The notes: generated by a model from the letters alone, not told the origin. A stretch of 64,000 nucleotides of DNA from Fen-330 sp050008465 (GCA_050008465.1 JBEKMO010000001.1:1-64000), one strand, 5' to 3'. Shown: positions 26,431-34,661, numbered from the stretch's first letter. Numbers and translations: made by a program.

Positions 26431-26783
26431 GAGAGCCCGTGAGAACCTTGGGTGCGGAACTCGTAGCGCTCGATCACGATGGCGGCCTTGGTGCTGTCGG
26501 TGCGCACCACGCGGCCGCTGGTGACCAGTTTCAACGCACAGCGGTTGTCGAGGTGGGCGGGCCAGTTGACGGACAGCTCGACGCGTTCGCCAGTCGAGAG
26601 GGTGCGCTCGGTGGTGAAGAGCACACCACTCGAGCTCATGTTGACGGTTCTTCCGCTCCCGACCTCGATGGTGTTGCGGTTGAAGACCTTGTAACGGACT
26701 TCCTGCTCGATTGGGAATCGGACAGCGGCCCGGCGTTCAGCCACGTCCGTGTGCAGTGCCATTCTCGCTGCTTCCATCGCCAT
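26427..26783 (-). CDS. PilZ domain protein
   Basis: 118 residues containing a single PilZ domain. The c-di-GMP-binding motifs are an Arg-rich N-terminal stretch ERRAAVRFP (RxxxR) and NMSSSGVLF in place of the usual D/NxSxxG. WPAHLDNRCALKLVTSGRVVR forms later strands. Stand-alone PilZ proteins of this size are common in acidobacteria and act as c-di-GMP receptors controlling motility or secretion. Both motifs are intact, so binding is plausible. It converges on the dehydrogenase gene. Confidence 0.82.
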   Translation of the reverse strand: MAMEAARMALHTDVAERRAAVRFPIEQEVRYKVFNRNTIEVGSGRTVNMSSSGVLFTTERTLSTGERVELSVNWPAHLDNRCALKLVTSGRVVRTDSTKAAIVIERYEFRTQGSHGLS

Positions 26784-26950
26784 AAACTGTTTCCTTACCC
26801 ATCAAACACCGTTCCGGTGGGCAGAACCATAGTCGAAAGGGTTCATTTTCGAGCTTGGCACCATGGTACGGGTATGAGATGGAAGTACCCTTCGGGAGCT
26901 ATCCACCTCCCACAATATAACAGAACTCTGCCCAATTGTTTTGGCACTTT

Positions 26951-27391
26951 TTACGTTTGGGGAGTTGGCGCGCGGGCCTTGCGGATCTCCTCCAGGCGTT
27001 CGGCGATGCGTTTTTCCACGCCTCGAGCGGTGGGCAGGTAGAAGCGGCGGCCCGCCAGTGAGGGGGGAAGGCACGTCATATCGGGGAGGGCGTCCTGAAA
27101 GTTATGGGCGTGCTGGTAGCCCTCGCCGTACCCCCACTCGCGCATCGAGGAAGTGACCGGATTGCGCAGGTGCAGCGGCACAAGCTCGGCGACGGTCTCC
27201 TCCACCGCCTCCTTGACGCGGTTGAGGGCCTGGTAAGCGGCGTCGGACTTGGGCGCGATCGCGAGGTAGATGGCGGCCTGGGCGAGAGCCTGGTCGCCCT
27301 CGGGAATCCCCAGGAAGTGCACCGCCTGCATGGCGGCGACGGCCTGCTCGAGGGCGCGCGGGTCGGCAAGGCCGATGTCCTCGATGGCCAT
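26951..27391 (-). pseudogene. Duplicated 3' fragment of rarA
   Basis: This 146-codon open frame (MAIEDIGLADP...) is the C-terminal third of RarA and nearly matches the end of intact rarA at 29602-30918. It lacks the whole ATPase part, so it cannot work as RarA. The match starts abruptly at 27408 and runs to 26972; beyond it the frame ends with a different tail (APTPQT). The 25 base differences from the intact copy change only about seven residues. The region from 26784 to 26950 upstream of the PilZ gene holds no other gene. Confidence 0.85.
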
Positions 27392-27408
27392 GCGGATGAG
27401 GCGGCGCG
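26972..27408. repeat. Direct repeat copy 1 (437 bp) flanking the R-M module
   Basis: Aligned base by base with 29611-30047 at a constant offset of 2,639 bp, without gaps. By eye about 25 of 437 positions differ (about 94% identity). Both copies lie in the same orientation and correspond to the 3' end of rarA. Confidence 0.9.
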
Positions 27409-27481
27409 GGCGTCGCCGTTGGCTCCTCTTGATTGCCCGTGCTGCGGAGACGTGCCACTCGTAGATGGACCGGGTTCCGTC

Positions 27482-28333
27482 CTACGTGCGCTTGTTGGCG
27501 ATACGGATCCACTGCTTCACGATATTCGGAAGCCGCTCAACGACTTCCGAGCCAAACAAGACCTCATCCACGTAGCCCATGTGAAGCATGTCGAGGATGC
27601 GGCACAGATAGGAGCGTCCGCAGTCCCACCAAGTGAAATGGTCATCGACCATCAGGTAGTGCAGCACATTGATGCCTTCGTTCGCGCGCAACTCCTCGAG
27701 CTCCATGCCGTCGAGAAGGGTCTCGTACACGCCATCCGCGACCCTGCTGCCGAATGTGGTCGTGTAGTAGTATTCCTTGATCTCCCAGACCGCGATAGGA
27801 TTCACGGCGCACGGAAACGCTCCGTCGACGCGCCGTGAAAGGGTTCGCAACGGCTCCCCGTCACGTGTGACCGTCGTAAGCGCACGCGGGTCGTAGTCAC
27901 ACTGCATCCCGGGGGCACTTGCCTCTATGAGCATGTTTACAATCGCGGTCAGGTAGGCCGGAGCCTTTTTCTCGCCCTTCTGCTTGTTCATCGGAATCGG
28001 GATTCTAGGGTGGAGCTCTGCTCGCAGCTTCGAAAAGAGTTCCCGCGCCGAATCCTTGCTCATGAGTCTCGGCTCGACGAACGTGTTGAGGGTCCTAGCC
28101 CGGTACTCGAAGTAGGCATGGAGGACCTCGCCAATTGGCGCGGCCCCGTGGTGACTCGCTGTGAGGCGGCCGCTGTCCAGTCCAATACGGTCCAGGGCGC
28201 TAGCCATTTCCTCGATGGAAGGAACCTTGATCTGCCGCGCCCCACGCACCGTGTACTTGACGGTCTGGCTGATCGAGCGGACGTAGGCCCAGAAGCTGGG
28301 CAACTGCTTAAGAAAGCGCGGGTTGGGAGTCAT
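27482..28333 (-). CDS. Putative type II restriction endonuclease (PD-(D/E)xK)
   Basis: 283 residues. A nuclease core is visible as Asp170 (RRVDGAF), then Glu184 and Lys186 in AVWEIKEYYY, the D...ExK pattern of PD-(D/E)xK enzymes. A conserved YYTTTFGSRVADGVYE segment follows. Such proteins accompany DNA adenine methylases in type II restriction systems. The gene follows the Xre regulator with a 4-bp start/stop overlap and lies divergent from the methylase, the usual layout for controlled restriction. I do not know the recognition site. The alternative, a methyl-dependent nuclease, is less likely with a cognate methylase beside it. Confidence 0.72.
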   Translation of the reverse strand: MTPNPRFLKQLPSFWAYVRSISQTVKYTVRGARQIKVPSIEEMASALDRIGLDSGRLTASHHGAAPIGEVLHAYFEYRARTLNTFVEPRLMSKDSARELFSKLRAELHPRIPIPMNKQKGEKKAPAYLTAIVNMLIEASAPGMQCDYDPRALTTVTRDGEPLRTLSRRVDGAFPCAVNPIAVWEIKEYYYTTTFGSRVADGVYETLLDGMELEELRANEGINVLHYLMVDDHFTWWDCGRSYLCRILDMLHMGYVDEVLFGSEVVERLPNIVKQWIRIANKRT

Positions 28334-28572
28334 TGAAGCGCCTGTTCCAGCCGCCGAACAAATTCAGCCAGAGTCACGCCGATGACCGCGCAGACCTCCC
28401 GGAGTTCGAGAATGTCCAGGCGGCGTTCACCGGACTCGTACTTGCTTACGAACGATTGGGGCTGACCCAACCGCTGTGCCACGTCGGTTTGAGTCAGACC
28501 CGCATTGATCCGCATCCGCCGCAAGAGTGCCCGCAGCTGCTCTTGAGCGGAGACCGCATGGCCCGTTGGCAT
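28330..28572 (-). CDS. Xre-family regulator, likely controller of the R-M module
   Basis: 80 residues forming one helix-turn-helix domain (MRINAGLTQTDVAQRLG, QSFVSKYESGERRLDI), the size of R-M controller (C) proteins. It sits upstream of and overlaps the nuclease gene by 4 bp, so it would set nuclease timing, and it reads away from the methylase across a 76-bp gap holding candidate operators. AGGGAG precedes the ATG by only 2 nt, a short spacing. Confidence 0.82.
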   Translation of the reverse strand: MPTGHAVSAQEQLRALLRRMRINAGLTQTDVAQRLGQPQSFVSKYESGERRLDILELREVCAVIGVTLAEFVRRLEQALQ

Positions 28573-28594
28573 GACTCCCTAGGGTATCCATCTC

Positions 28595-28632
28595 TTGACA
28601 AATATTCCAAAATCGGATATCGTGACGGTATA
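28595..28632 (+). promoter_or_regulatory. Methylase promoter with overlapping palindromic operator candidates
   Basis: TTGACA (28595-28600), a 17-nt spacer and TATCGT (28618-28623) form a plausible sigma-70 promoter for the methylase. TATCGTGACGGTA (28618-28630) is a near-perfect 13-bp palindrome (5 of 6 arm pairs) covering the -10 and start region. ATATTCC...GGATAT (28602-28620) is a second imperfect inverted repeat. Both suit binding by the adjacent Xre protein. Confidence 0.5.
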
Positions 28633-28648
28633 CTCAAAAGCAGGGACG

Positions 28649-29554
28649 ATGCCGATTAACGAACCAGGCTCTATGATGCAGTTGGCGATGTTCGACGTGG
28701 AGCGCCCCGTCAGGGTCGAGCCGTTCCAGACCGGACTGCTGAAGTGGATCGGCAACAAGCAGAGAACCGCGCACCAGATTGCGTCCTACTTCTCTGCCAA
28801 CTTCGGCACGTATCACGAGCCGTTCATCGGGAGTGCGGCGGTTCTGGCGACACTCGCCCCGAAGCGGGCAGTGGGCTCGGACAGTTTCCGCCCACTCATC
28901 GAGATCTGGCAAACCCTGCACGATTCGCCTGAGACGTTGAAGCGCTGGTATTCCGAGCGGTGGCGCCGGATCGCGAACGGAGACAAGGTTGACGAGTACG
29001 AGAAGATCAAGCAGTCGTACAACTCTAACCCGAATCCAGCAGACCTCCTTTTCCTCTGCCGGTCGTGCTATGGGGGCGTAGTGCGCTTCCGCAAGGCTGA
29101 CGGCTACATGTCAACGCCGTGTGGGATCCACGATCCGATCAGCCCAAGGTCTTTTGCCCACAGGGTTGACGAGTGGCACCGGCGCACTCAGGGCACGACG
29201 TTCCTCTGCATGGAGTACGGAGAAGCGATGGAGCGAGCGCGGCCGGGTGATCTCGTTTACTGCGATCCCCCATACAGCCACAGTCAGTCCATTCTCTACG
29301 GCGCTCAGTCCTTCAGCCTGTCCGACCTGTTTCGGGTGGTCGAGCGATGCAAGCGCAGGGGCGTGCTCGTTGCGCTGAGCATAGACGGCACGAAGCGGTC
29401 CGGGAAGCACCTCTGCGATCTCCCGATCCCGGACGGGCTCTTTGAGCGCGAGTTGCTCATCGACTGCGGGCGTTCGATGCTGAAGCGCTTTCAAATGGAC
29501 GGCCAGACGCTTGAAGGCGAAGCCGTCGCGGACCGCCTTTTGCTGACCTACTGA
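28649..29554 (+). CDS. D12-class DNA adenine-N6 methyltransferase
   Basis: 301 residues from an ATG preceded by CAGGGACG. The D12/Dam-family order is clear: LKWIGNKQR (GNK at 35-37) in the SAM pocket, EPFIGSAAV (58-64, PFxGS block) and catalytic YCDPPY (DPPY at 206-209). It methylates adenine in a short site, protecting DNA from the partner nuclease. An earlier in-frame TTG at 28595 is part of the -35 box and is rejected as a start. The recognition sequence cannot be read from the protein. Confidence 0.9.
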   Translation: MPINEPGSMMQLAMFDVERPVRVEPFQTGLLKWIGNKQRTAHQIASYFSANFGTYHEPFIGSAAVLATLAPKRAVGSDSFRPLIEIWQTLHDSPETLKRWYSERWRRIANGDKVDEYEKIKQSYNSNPNPADLLFLCRSCYGGVVRFRKADGYMSTPCGIHDPISPRSFAHRVDEWHRRTQGTTFLCMEYGEAMERARPGDLVYCDPPYSHSQSILYGAQSFSLSDLFRVVERCKRRGVLVALSIDGTKRSGKHLCDLPIPDGLFERELLIDCGRSMLKRFQMDGQTLEGEAVADRLLLTY

Positions 29555-29601
29555 TCGGTGCTGCCCCCGGAATTTCGCTCTGTCTTGAACCCGGGTGGGG
29601 G

Positions 29602-30918
29602 TCACGCCCCGCGGGCCTTGCGGATCTCCTCCAGCCGTTCGGCGATGCGTTTTTCCACCCCGCGAGCGGTGGGGAGATAGAAGCGGCGGCCCGCCAGTGA
29701 CGGGGGAAGGCACGGCATATCGGGGAGGGCGTCCTGAAAATCATGGGCGTGCTGGTAGCCCTCGCCGTACCCCCACTCGCGCATCGAGGAAGTGACCGGA
29801 TTGCGCAGGTGCAGCGGCACGGGCTCGGCGATGGTCTCTTCCACCGCTTGCTTGACGCGACTGAGCGCCTGGTAGGCGGCGTCGGACTTGGGCGCGATCG
29901 CCAGGTAGATCGCGGCCTGGGCGAGAGCCTGGTCGCCCTCGGGAATTCCCAGGAAGTGCACCGCCTGCATGGCGGCGACGGCCTGCTCGAGGGCGCGCGG
30001 GTCGGCCAGGCCGATATCCTCGATGGCCATGCGCATGAGGCGGCGCGCGATGTACAGGCGGTCCTCGCCGCCTTCGAGCATGCGCCCGAGCCAGTAAAGC
30101 GCCGCATCGACGTCGCTCGAGCGCACCGACTTGTGCAGCGCCGAGATGATGTTGTAGTGCTCCTCCCCCGCCTTGTCGTAGAGCAGCACCTTGCGCTGGA
30201 TGGCGTCCTCGACGGCCTGCTTGACGAGGATCTTGCCGCCGGAAGCGGCGATGGCGGCTTCCAGCGTGTTGTAACCGGCGCGAGCATCGCCATTAGCGAA
30301 CAGCGCGATCTGTTCGAGCAGCTCGTCGGACGCCTGGATTTCGAGATCGCCGAGGCCATGCTCGCGGTCCTGGAGCGCGCGGCGGAGCAGTGCGGAAACC
30401 TCGGGTACGGTGAGCGCGCGCAGGTTGTACACCTTCGAGCGGGAGAGCAGCGCCGAGATGATCTCGAAGGACGGGTTCTCGGTGGTGGCCCCGATGAGCG
30501 TAATGTCACCCCGCTCGACGTAGGGCAGAAAGGCGTCCTGCTGGGCCTTGTTGAAGCGGTGGATCTCGTCGATGAAGACCAGCGTGCGGCGGCCGAGGCG
30601 GCGGTTGCGCTCGGCCTCGGCCATGACGGTCTTTACCTCCTTAATCCCGCTGAGGACGGCGCTGAAGGGCACGAAGTCGGCGCGGGTGAGGCGGGCGATG
30701 AGGCGCGCGAGCGTGGTCTTGCCGGCGCCGGGCGGGCCCCACAGAATGATGGAACCCATCTCGCCGCGCTCGATCTGCGCGCGCAGCGGTTTGCCGGGGC
30801 CCACGATGTGCTCCTGGCCCACGAAATCCTCCCAGCGCTCGGGGCGCATGCGCTCGGCTAGCGGCCGGGTTTTGTCAACCGGCGCGGGCGGCACGGGACT
30901 GGCGTCAAACAGGCCCAT
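29602..30918 (-). CDS. rarA: Replication-associated recombination protein A (AAA+ ATPase)
   Basis: 438 residues, full length. The clamp-loader-like AAA+ domain shows GPPGAGKTT (Walker A, near 62), LVFIDEIHRFNKAQQD (Walker B, near 113), ATTENPSFE (sensor 1) and a C-terminal tetramerisation region with MAIEDIGLADP and REWGYGEGYQHAH. RarA/MgsA acts at stalled replication forks with single-strand binding protein. The last 437 bp are duplicated at 26972-27408, so the 3' end could have been supplied by the incoming DNA. It diverges from the NACHT gene. Confidence 0.94.
   Translation of the reverse strand: MGLFDASPVPPAPVDKTRPLAERMRPERWEDFVGQEHIVGPGKPLRAQIERGEMGSIILWGPPGAGKTTLARLIARLTRADFVPFSAVLSGIKEVKTVMAEAERNRRLGRRTLVFIDEIHRFNKAQQDAFLPYVERGDITLIGATTENPSFEIISALLSRSKVYNLRALTVPEVSALLRRALQDREHGLGDLEIQASDELLEQIALFANGDARAGYNTLEAAIAASGGKILVKQAVEDAIQRKVLLYDKAGEEHYNIISALHKSVRSSDVDAALYWLGRMLEGGEDRLYIARRLMRMAIEDIGLADPRALEQAVAAMQAVHFLGIPEGDQALAQAAIYLAIAPKSDAAYQALSRVKQAVEETIAEPVPLHLRNPVTSSMREWGYGEGYQHAHDFQDALPDMPCLPPSLAGRRFYLPTARGVEKRIAERLEEIRKARGA
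29611..30047. repeat. Direct repeat copy 2 (437 bp), 3' end of intact rarA
   Basis: Partner of 26972-27408 in the same orientation. Identity stops at 30047/27408 and at 29611/26972 respectively, which defines the ends of the inserted island. Confidence 0.9.
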
Positions 30919-30995
30919 GAGTACAGGGTACAGCGAACGGCTCGACTTGGAGGCGCGGATTGAGATAGGATCGACCAGACGCGAAAGGACAGACC

Positions 30996-33900
30996 GTGCC
31001 CAAGGTGTTCATCTCCTCGACCAAGGAAGACCTCGAGCCGTACCGAAATGCCGCGCGGGACGCGGCGATTCAGGTTGGTTTCCAGCCCGTCATGATGGAG
31101 TATTTCACCGCTCAGGGGAAGAGGCCGCCGTACCCGGCTTGTATGGCGAAGGTGGAAGAGTGCGACTTGCTGGTAGCTATCGTGGCGCACCGGTACGGAT
31201 GGGTTCCGGCGGATCAGCCGCCGCCGGGGGGCAAGAGTATCACCTGGCTAGAGTGCGAGCGGGCCAAGGAGGCGCTGGCGTTTGTCGTGGATGAGAAGTT
31301 CGCTTGGCCGCCTGAACTGCGCGAGACTCACCGCCTGTCCAAAGCCATCGAGGACGGCACGGACACGCCCGAACTGGCGGCGGAGGTGAAGCGCAACGTC
31401 GCCAAGCTGCGCGAGTTTAAGCAGTGGCTCGATAGCCTGGGTTTTCGAGCCACGTTCACCAACCCCGACGAACTCAAGGCCGCGGTCCTGGCGGCGCTTT
31501 ACGAGCACAGCCCGAGAGGGGCAGCGCCGCTCAAGTCGGATCCGGCGAAGTATCTCCGGTGGTTGCGCGAGGAGACGGCCTGGATCGACATCCGCGGATT
31601 GCAGGTGGGTACCGGGAAGGCGCACCGCTTCCCCATCGAGGACCTGTACATTCCCCTGAAGACGGTTCTCAGCGGCGAGGGGCGCGAGCCTGGCAAGGAG
31701 ATGCGGAAGCCTGTGCTGCTGGAGGAGGCGCTTAGGCATCCGCGCCTCGTGATCGTGGGCGACCCCGGCTCGGGCAAGACCACGTTTCTGCGCAAGATCG
31801 CGTACGGCTCGTGCCGGGACCTTTCCCGAGGTTTCCCGATCCTGGTCCGCATTGCGGAGCTGGTGGAGCACATTGCCAATTGCTGGCCGCGGCGGGAGGC
31901 GGGTGCCCCGGCCACCAGGGAGTCGCCGGCCTGGCTGGCTCGCTTCCTCGAAAGTCAGAAGTGGGGCCTGGACTCGGAGTTCTTCGAGCGCAAGCTGGGC
32001 CAGCCCTCGACGATGGTGCTACTCGACGGACTAGACGAAGTCCCGGACCGTGTGGCCCGAGAGAACATCGCGCGCCTCTTTGAGAAGGCCGCCAGCGCCT
32101 ATCGTGAATGCCGATTTGTGGTGACCACGCGGCCGCAGGCCTACACCGGGGAATCCACGCTGAAGGACTTCCATCAGGTCGACATCGATGAGCTTGAACC
32201 CGAGGCCATCGAGCGTTTCCTGGGACACTGGGCGGGTTGCCTGCACTCCCGTGAACCGAGCCGGGCGGAAGCGCATCGCAAGGAACTCGCTGAGGCGTTG
32301 CACAAGCGAGTCGAGATCCGCCGCATGGCCCGCAACCCGGTGATGCTGACCGCTCTGGCGGTGGTGCACTGGAACGAGCGCCGGCTGCCCGAGCAGCGCG
32401 CGGACCTATATGAATCCATCCTGACCTGGCTGGCGCGCTCGCGGGAACAGAGGACGGACCGGGCACCCGCCGACCGCTGCCTCGAGCTGCTGGCCCAGCT
32501 TGCTCTCGGAATGCAGAACCAGCCCCAGGGTCGCCTCACCCAGGTGTCAAAGGGGCGCGCGGCGGAGATGCTCGTCCCGGAGTTTCGTCACGTGGAGGAG
32601 GAAGAGCGCTTCCAGCGCGCCCAGAGCTTCCTGGATCAGGAAGAGGTGGATAGCGGCATCGTGGTCAGCCGCGGCAGCGAACTGCGCTTCTGGCATCTGA
32701 CCTTCCAGGAGTACCTGGCGGCGCGGGCGATTGCGGGAAAAGGGGACGTGGCCCAGCATACGCTACTGCTGGCTGGAGACAGGCTCTATCGGCCGGAGTG
32801 GCGCGAGGTGCTACTGCTGCTGGCGGGCATCCTGCTCATAAAGCAGGGCCGAGACAAGGTGGACGGCCTGTTCCGGGCGGTGATGGAGGCGCTCAAACCC
32901 AAGGCTTCGCTGGCCGAGCGGGCCCGCTGCGCCGGGCTGCTAGGAGCCATGCTGCAAGATCTGCGGCCGCTGGCCTATCAGCCCGCGGATCCGCGCTACC
33001 AGGAGGTTCTGGATTCGGTGCTGGGGATTTTCGACCCCGAGAAGTCCCACCGGGCGGATCTTCAGGAACGCCTGGAAGCGGCCGAAGCTCTGGGTCAGGC
33101 GGGCGATCCGAGGCTACGCGAGGACAACTGGGTAACGATCCCCGAGGGTACGTTCCGGGTGGGGGCACAGAAGACGAATCCCTCGCGACCGAACTACGAT
33201 CCCGAGGCGTACGAAGACGAGTCCCCGTTGGAGCTCCAGCTTGGTGCGTTTCAGGTCGGTCGTTACCCGGTCGCGGTGGAAGAATTCCGGCGGTTCATCG
33301 AAGACGATAGCTACCAGAACCGGAGGTGGTGGAAGGAAGGTGGGTTCGGGAAGTTCCAGCAGCCAGAGGAGTGGGAAGACCAACTGCTGCACCCGAACCG
33401 GCCGGTGGTCAGAGTCAGCTGGTACGAGGCGGCGGCCTACTGCGCCTGGGCCGGAGGGCGGCTACCCGCCGAAGCGGAGTGGGAGCGCGCGGCCCGGGGC
33501 GCCGAGGGACGCAGGTATCCGTGGGGAAACGAAGCACCGGATGCGGACCGCGCCAACTACGTCGTGACGAAGGTCGGGCACCCAACCCCTGTGGGCTTGT
33601 TCCCGCGGGGTGCGACTCCGGAAGGCATCCACGACATGGTGGGGAACGTCTGGGAGTGGGTGGCGGACCGGTACCGAGAACGCTACGATAGAAGGGCAAC
33701 TCGGAAGAAGGAAGAATATCGGTTTCGCGTCGTCCGGGGCGGTTCCTGCAGCGTCTTTTGGAGGGGCCTCCGGGCGGCGAGCCGTGTCAAGGGCGTGCCT
33801 GGGGGCAGGCTCGTCGATCTTGGGTTTCGTTGCGCGCGGGAAGTTCCTCGATTCCTACAGCCCGGGCGAAGCCCCGGTCGCACGCTGGCGCCGCGCTTCG

Positions 33901-34151
33901 TAAAGCAGGATGCCGGCGGCCATGGCGGCGTTGAGGGATTCGACGCCGGTGGTGGGGATGCGCAGATCGATGGCGGCGGCGCGCAGGCGCTGGCTCACCC
34001 CGCGGCCCTCGCTGCCGATGATGAGGGCGCAGTTGCGGGTCAGATCGGCGCTCGCGAGGTCGCGCTGGCCCGCGGGGACGGCGGCGTAGATGTCCAGGCG
34101 GTGCTGTTCCAAAGCGGCGCGCGCCAGCGTATCATCGAGGCCGGCAACTAG
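30996..34151 (+). CDS. DUF4062-NACHT-FGE (SUMF1-like) STAND conflict protein with abnormal C-terminal run-on
   Basis: 1,051 codons from a GTG with AAAGGAC at 5 nt. Residues 1-100 are a DUF4062 sensor-like domain (KVFISSTKEDLEPYR; CDLLVAIVAHRYGW). A NACHT NTPase follows, with GDPGSGKTT near 255, MVLLDGLDEVPD near 342 and VVTTRPQAY after it, then helical repeats (about 420-700). Residues about 711-950 are a formylglycine-generating-enzyme/C-type-lectin fold (PVVRVSWYEAAAYCAWAGG, LPAEAEWERAARG, DMVGNVWEWV, RVVRGGS, GFRCAREV). STAND proteins of this design are defence sensors that oligomerise on ligand binding. FGE folds normally end at GFRCAR; here no stop follows, and residues 951-1051 are only antisense TrmH code, so the true end was probably lost. 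Confidence 0.85.
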   Translation: MPKVFISSTKEDLEPYRNAARDAAIQVGFQPVMMEYFTAQGKRPPYPACMAKVEECDLLVAIVAHRYGWVPADQPPPGGKSITWLECERAKEALAFVVDEKFAWPPELRETHRLSKAIEDGTDTPELAAEVKRNVAKLREFKQWLDSLGFRATFTNPDELKAAVLAALYEHSPRGAAPLKSDPAKYLRWLREETAWIDIRGLQVGTGKAHRFPIEDLYIPLKTVLSGEGREPGKEMRKPVLLEEALRHPRLVIVGDPGSGKTTFLRKIAYGSCRDLSRGFPILVRIAELVEHIANCWPRREAGAPATRESPAWLARFLESQKWGLDSEFFERKLGQPSTMVLLDGLDEVPDRVARENIARLFEKAASAYRECRFVVTTRPQAYTGESTLKDFHQVDIDELEPEAIERFLGHWAGCLHSREPSRAEAHRKELAEALHKRVEIRRMARNPVMLTALAVVHWNERRLPEQRADLYESILTWLARSREQRTDRAPADRCLELLAQLALGMQNQPQGRLTQVSKGRAAEMLVPEFRHVEEEERFQRAQSFLDQEEVDSGIVVSRGSELRFWHLTFQEYLAARAIAGKGDVAQHTLLLAGDRLYRPEWREVLLLLAGILLIKQGRDKVDGLFRAVMEALKPKASLAERARCAGLLGAMLQDLRPLAYQPADPRYQEVLDSVLGIFDPEKSHRADLQERLEAAEALGQAGDPRLREDNWVTIPEGTFRVGAQKTNPSRPNYDPEAYEDESPLELQLGAFQVGRYPVAVEEFRRFIEDDSYQNRRWWKEGGFGKFQQPEEWEDQLLHPNRPVVRVSWYEAAAYCAWAGGRLPAEAEWERAARGAEGRRYPWGNEAPDADRANYVVTKVGHPTPVGLFPRGATPEGIHDMVGNVWEWVADRYRERYDRRATRKKEEYRFRVVRGGSCSVFWRGLRAASRVKGVPGGRLVDLGFRCAREVPRFLQPGRSPGRTLAPRFVKQDAGGHGGVEGFDAGGGDAQIDGGGAQALAHPAALAADDEGAVAGQIGAREVALARGDGGVDVQAVLFQSGARQRIIEAGN
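33735..33839 (+). other. Candidate diversified (DGR-type) variable segment at the FGE ligand face
   Basis: This segment encodes RGGS through GFRCAR. The fixed scaffold residues of the family (RGGS, spaced Arg, Pro, Arg, GFR) are kept. The intervening positions, which are commonly Asn or other AAY-coded residues in diversity-generating retroelement templates, read C,S,V,F,W,R,G,L / S / V,K,G,V / G,G / L,V,D. Many of these codons are NNC or NNT, as adenine-directed mutagenesis of AAC/AAT would give. No reverse transcriptase or template repeat is in the window, so this is suggestive only. Confidence 0.3.
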
Positions 34152-34661
34152 CGGCATCCGGAACACCGAGCCGGCCGAGGCGCGCACGGTTTTGGGGCTG
34201 TGCGGGCTCACCGTGCCTTTCAGGAAGATGAGGCCGCTGGCGCCGAAGGCCTCGGCGGCGCGGATGATGGCGCCCGCGTTGCCGGGGTCCTGGACTCCGT
34301 CCAGCACCACCACCAACGGATGGCCGCGGAAGAGCTGATCCAGGTTCCAGGCGGGGGGTCGAACGAGGGCCAACACGCCTTGCGTGGTCTCGGTTCCGGA
34401 GACGGTCTCGAACAGGCGGTCGTCGAGCACGAAGACGCGGGGGCCGGCGAGACCACGGACATGGCTTTCCACCGCCGAGCGGACCGAAGCGGCGGCCAGC
34501 ACCGTTTTGACTTCGCAATCGCTGCGCAGGGCCTCTTCGAGCAGATGGAAGGTTTCGGCGAGGCAGTAGCCGTCGTGGGTACAGGAGCCGCGGGCGATGG
34601 CCCGGCGGACATCTTTGAGCAGGGGGTTGGCGGGGCTGGTGAGAATCTGGGTCCTGGTCAT
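33855..34661 (-). CDS. TrmH/SpoU-family RNA 2'-O-methyltransferase
   Basis: 268 residues. The N-terminal substrate-binding domain (about 1-100, SPANPLLKDVRRAI) precedes a SPOUT domain with the three family motifs: LDGVQDPGNAGAIIRAAEAF, LIIGSEGRGVS and IPTTGVESLNAAMAAGILLYE, which build the knotted SAM site and the catalytic Arg/Asn environment. It methylates a ribose in tRNA or 23S rRNA. TAGGAACC precedes the ATG at 34661; an upstream extension has no match. Its last 297 bp lie antisense to the run-on tail of the NACHT gene. RlmB versus TrmH identity is not settled. Confidence 0.88.
   Translation of the reverse strand: MTRTQILTSPANPLLKDVRRAIARGSCTHDGYCLAETFHLLEEALRSDCEVKTVLAAASVRSAVESHVRGLAGPRVFVLDDRLFETVSGTETTQGVLALVRPPAWNLDQLFRGHPLVVVLDGVQDPGNAGAIIRAAEAFGASGLIFLKGTVSPHSPKTVRASAGSVFRMPLVAGLDDTLARAALEQHRLDIYAAVPAGQRDLASADLTRNCALIIGSEGRGVSQRLRAAAIDLRIPTTGVESLNAAMAAGILLYEARRQRATGASPGL

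Larger units (their letters stand above)
27409..29610. mobile_element. Inserted restriction-modification island between rarA 3' repeats
   Basis: About 2.2 kb delimited exactly by the ends of the two rarA-derived direct repeats. It contains a PD-(D/E)xK nuclease, an Xre regulator and a D12-class adenine methylase, and nothing else. Base composition looks less GC-rich than the flanks (not computed). No integrase, transposase or tRNA is present, so it probably arrived by recombination through the homologous rarA ends or was mobilised in trans. Boundaries are well supported; mechanism is inference. Confidence 0.7.

Noticed and set aside
28595..28648. Upstream TTG start for the methylase
   Set aside because: The TTG is part of the -35 hexamer and lies upstream of the expected transcript start; the ATG at 28649 has a ribosome site.
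33735..33839. A DGR template or reverse transcriptase inside the window
   Set aside because: I searched the translated frames for a reverse transcriptase and for a second copy of this segment and saw neither; only a candidate variable region is reported.
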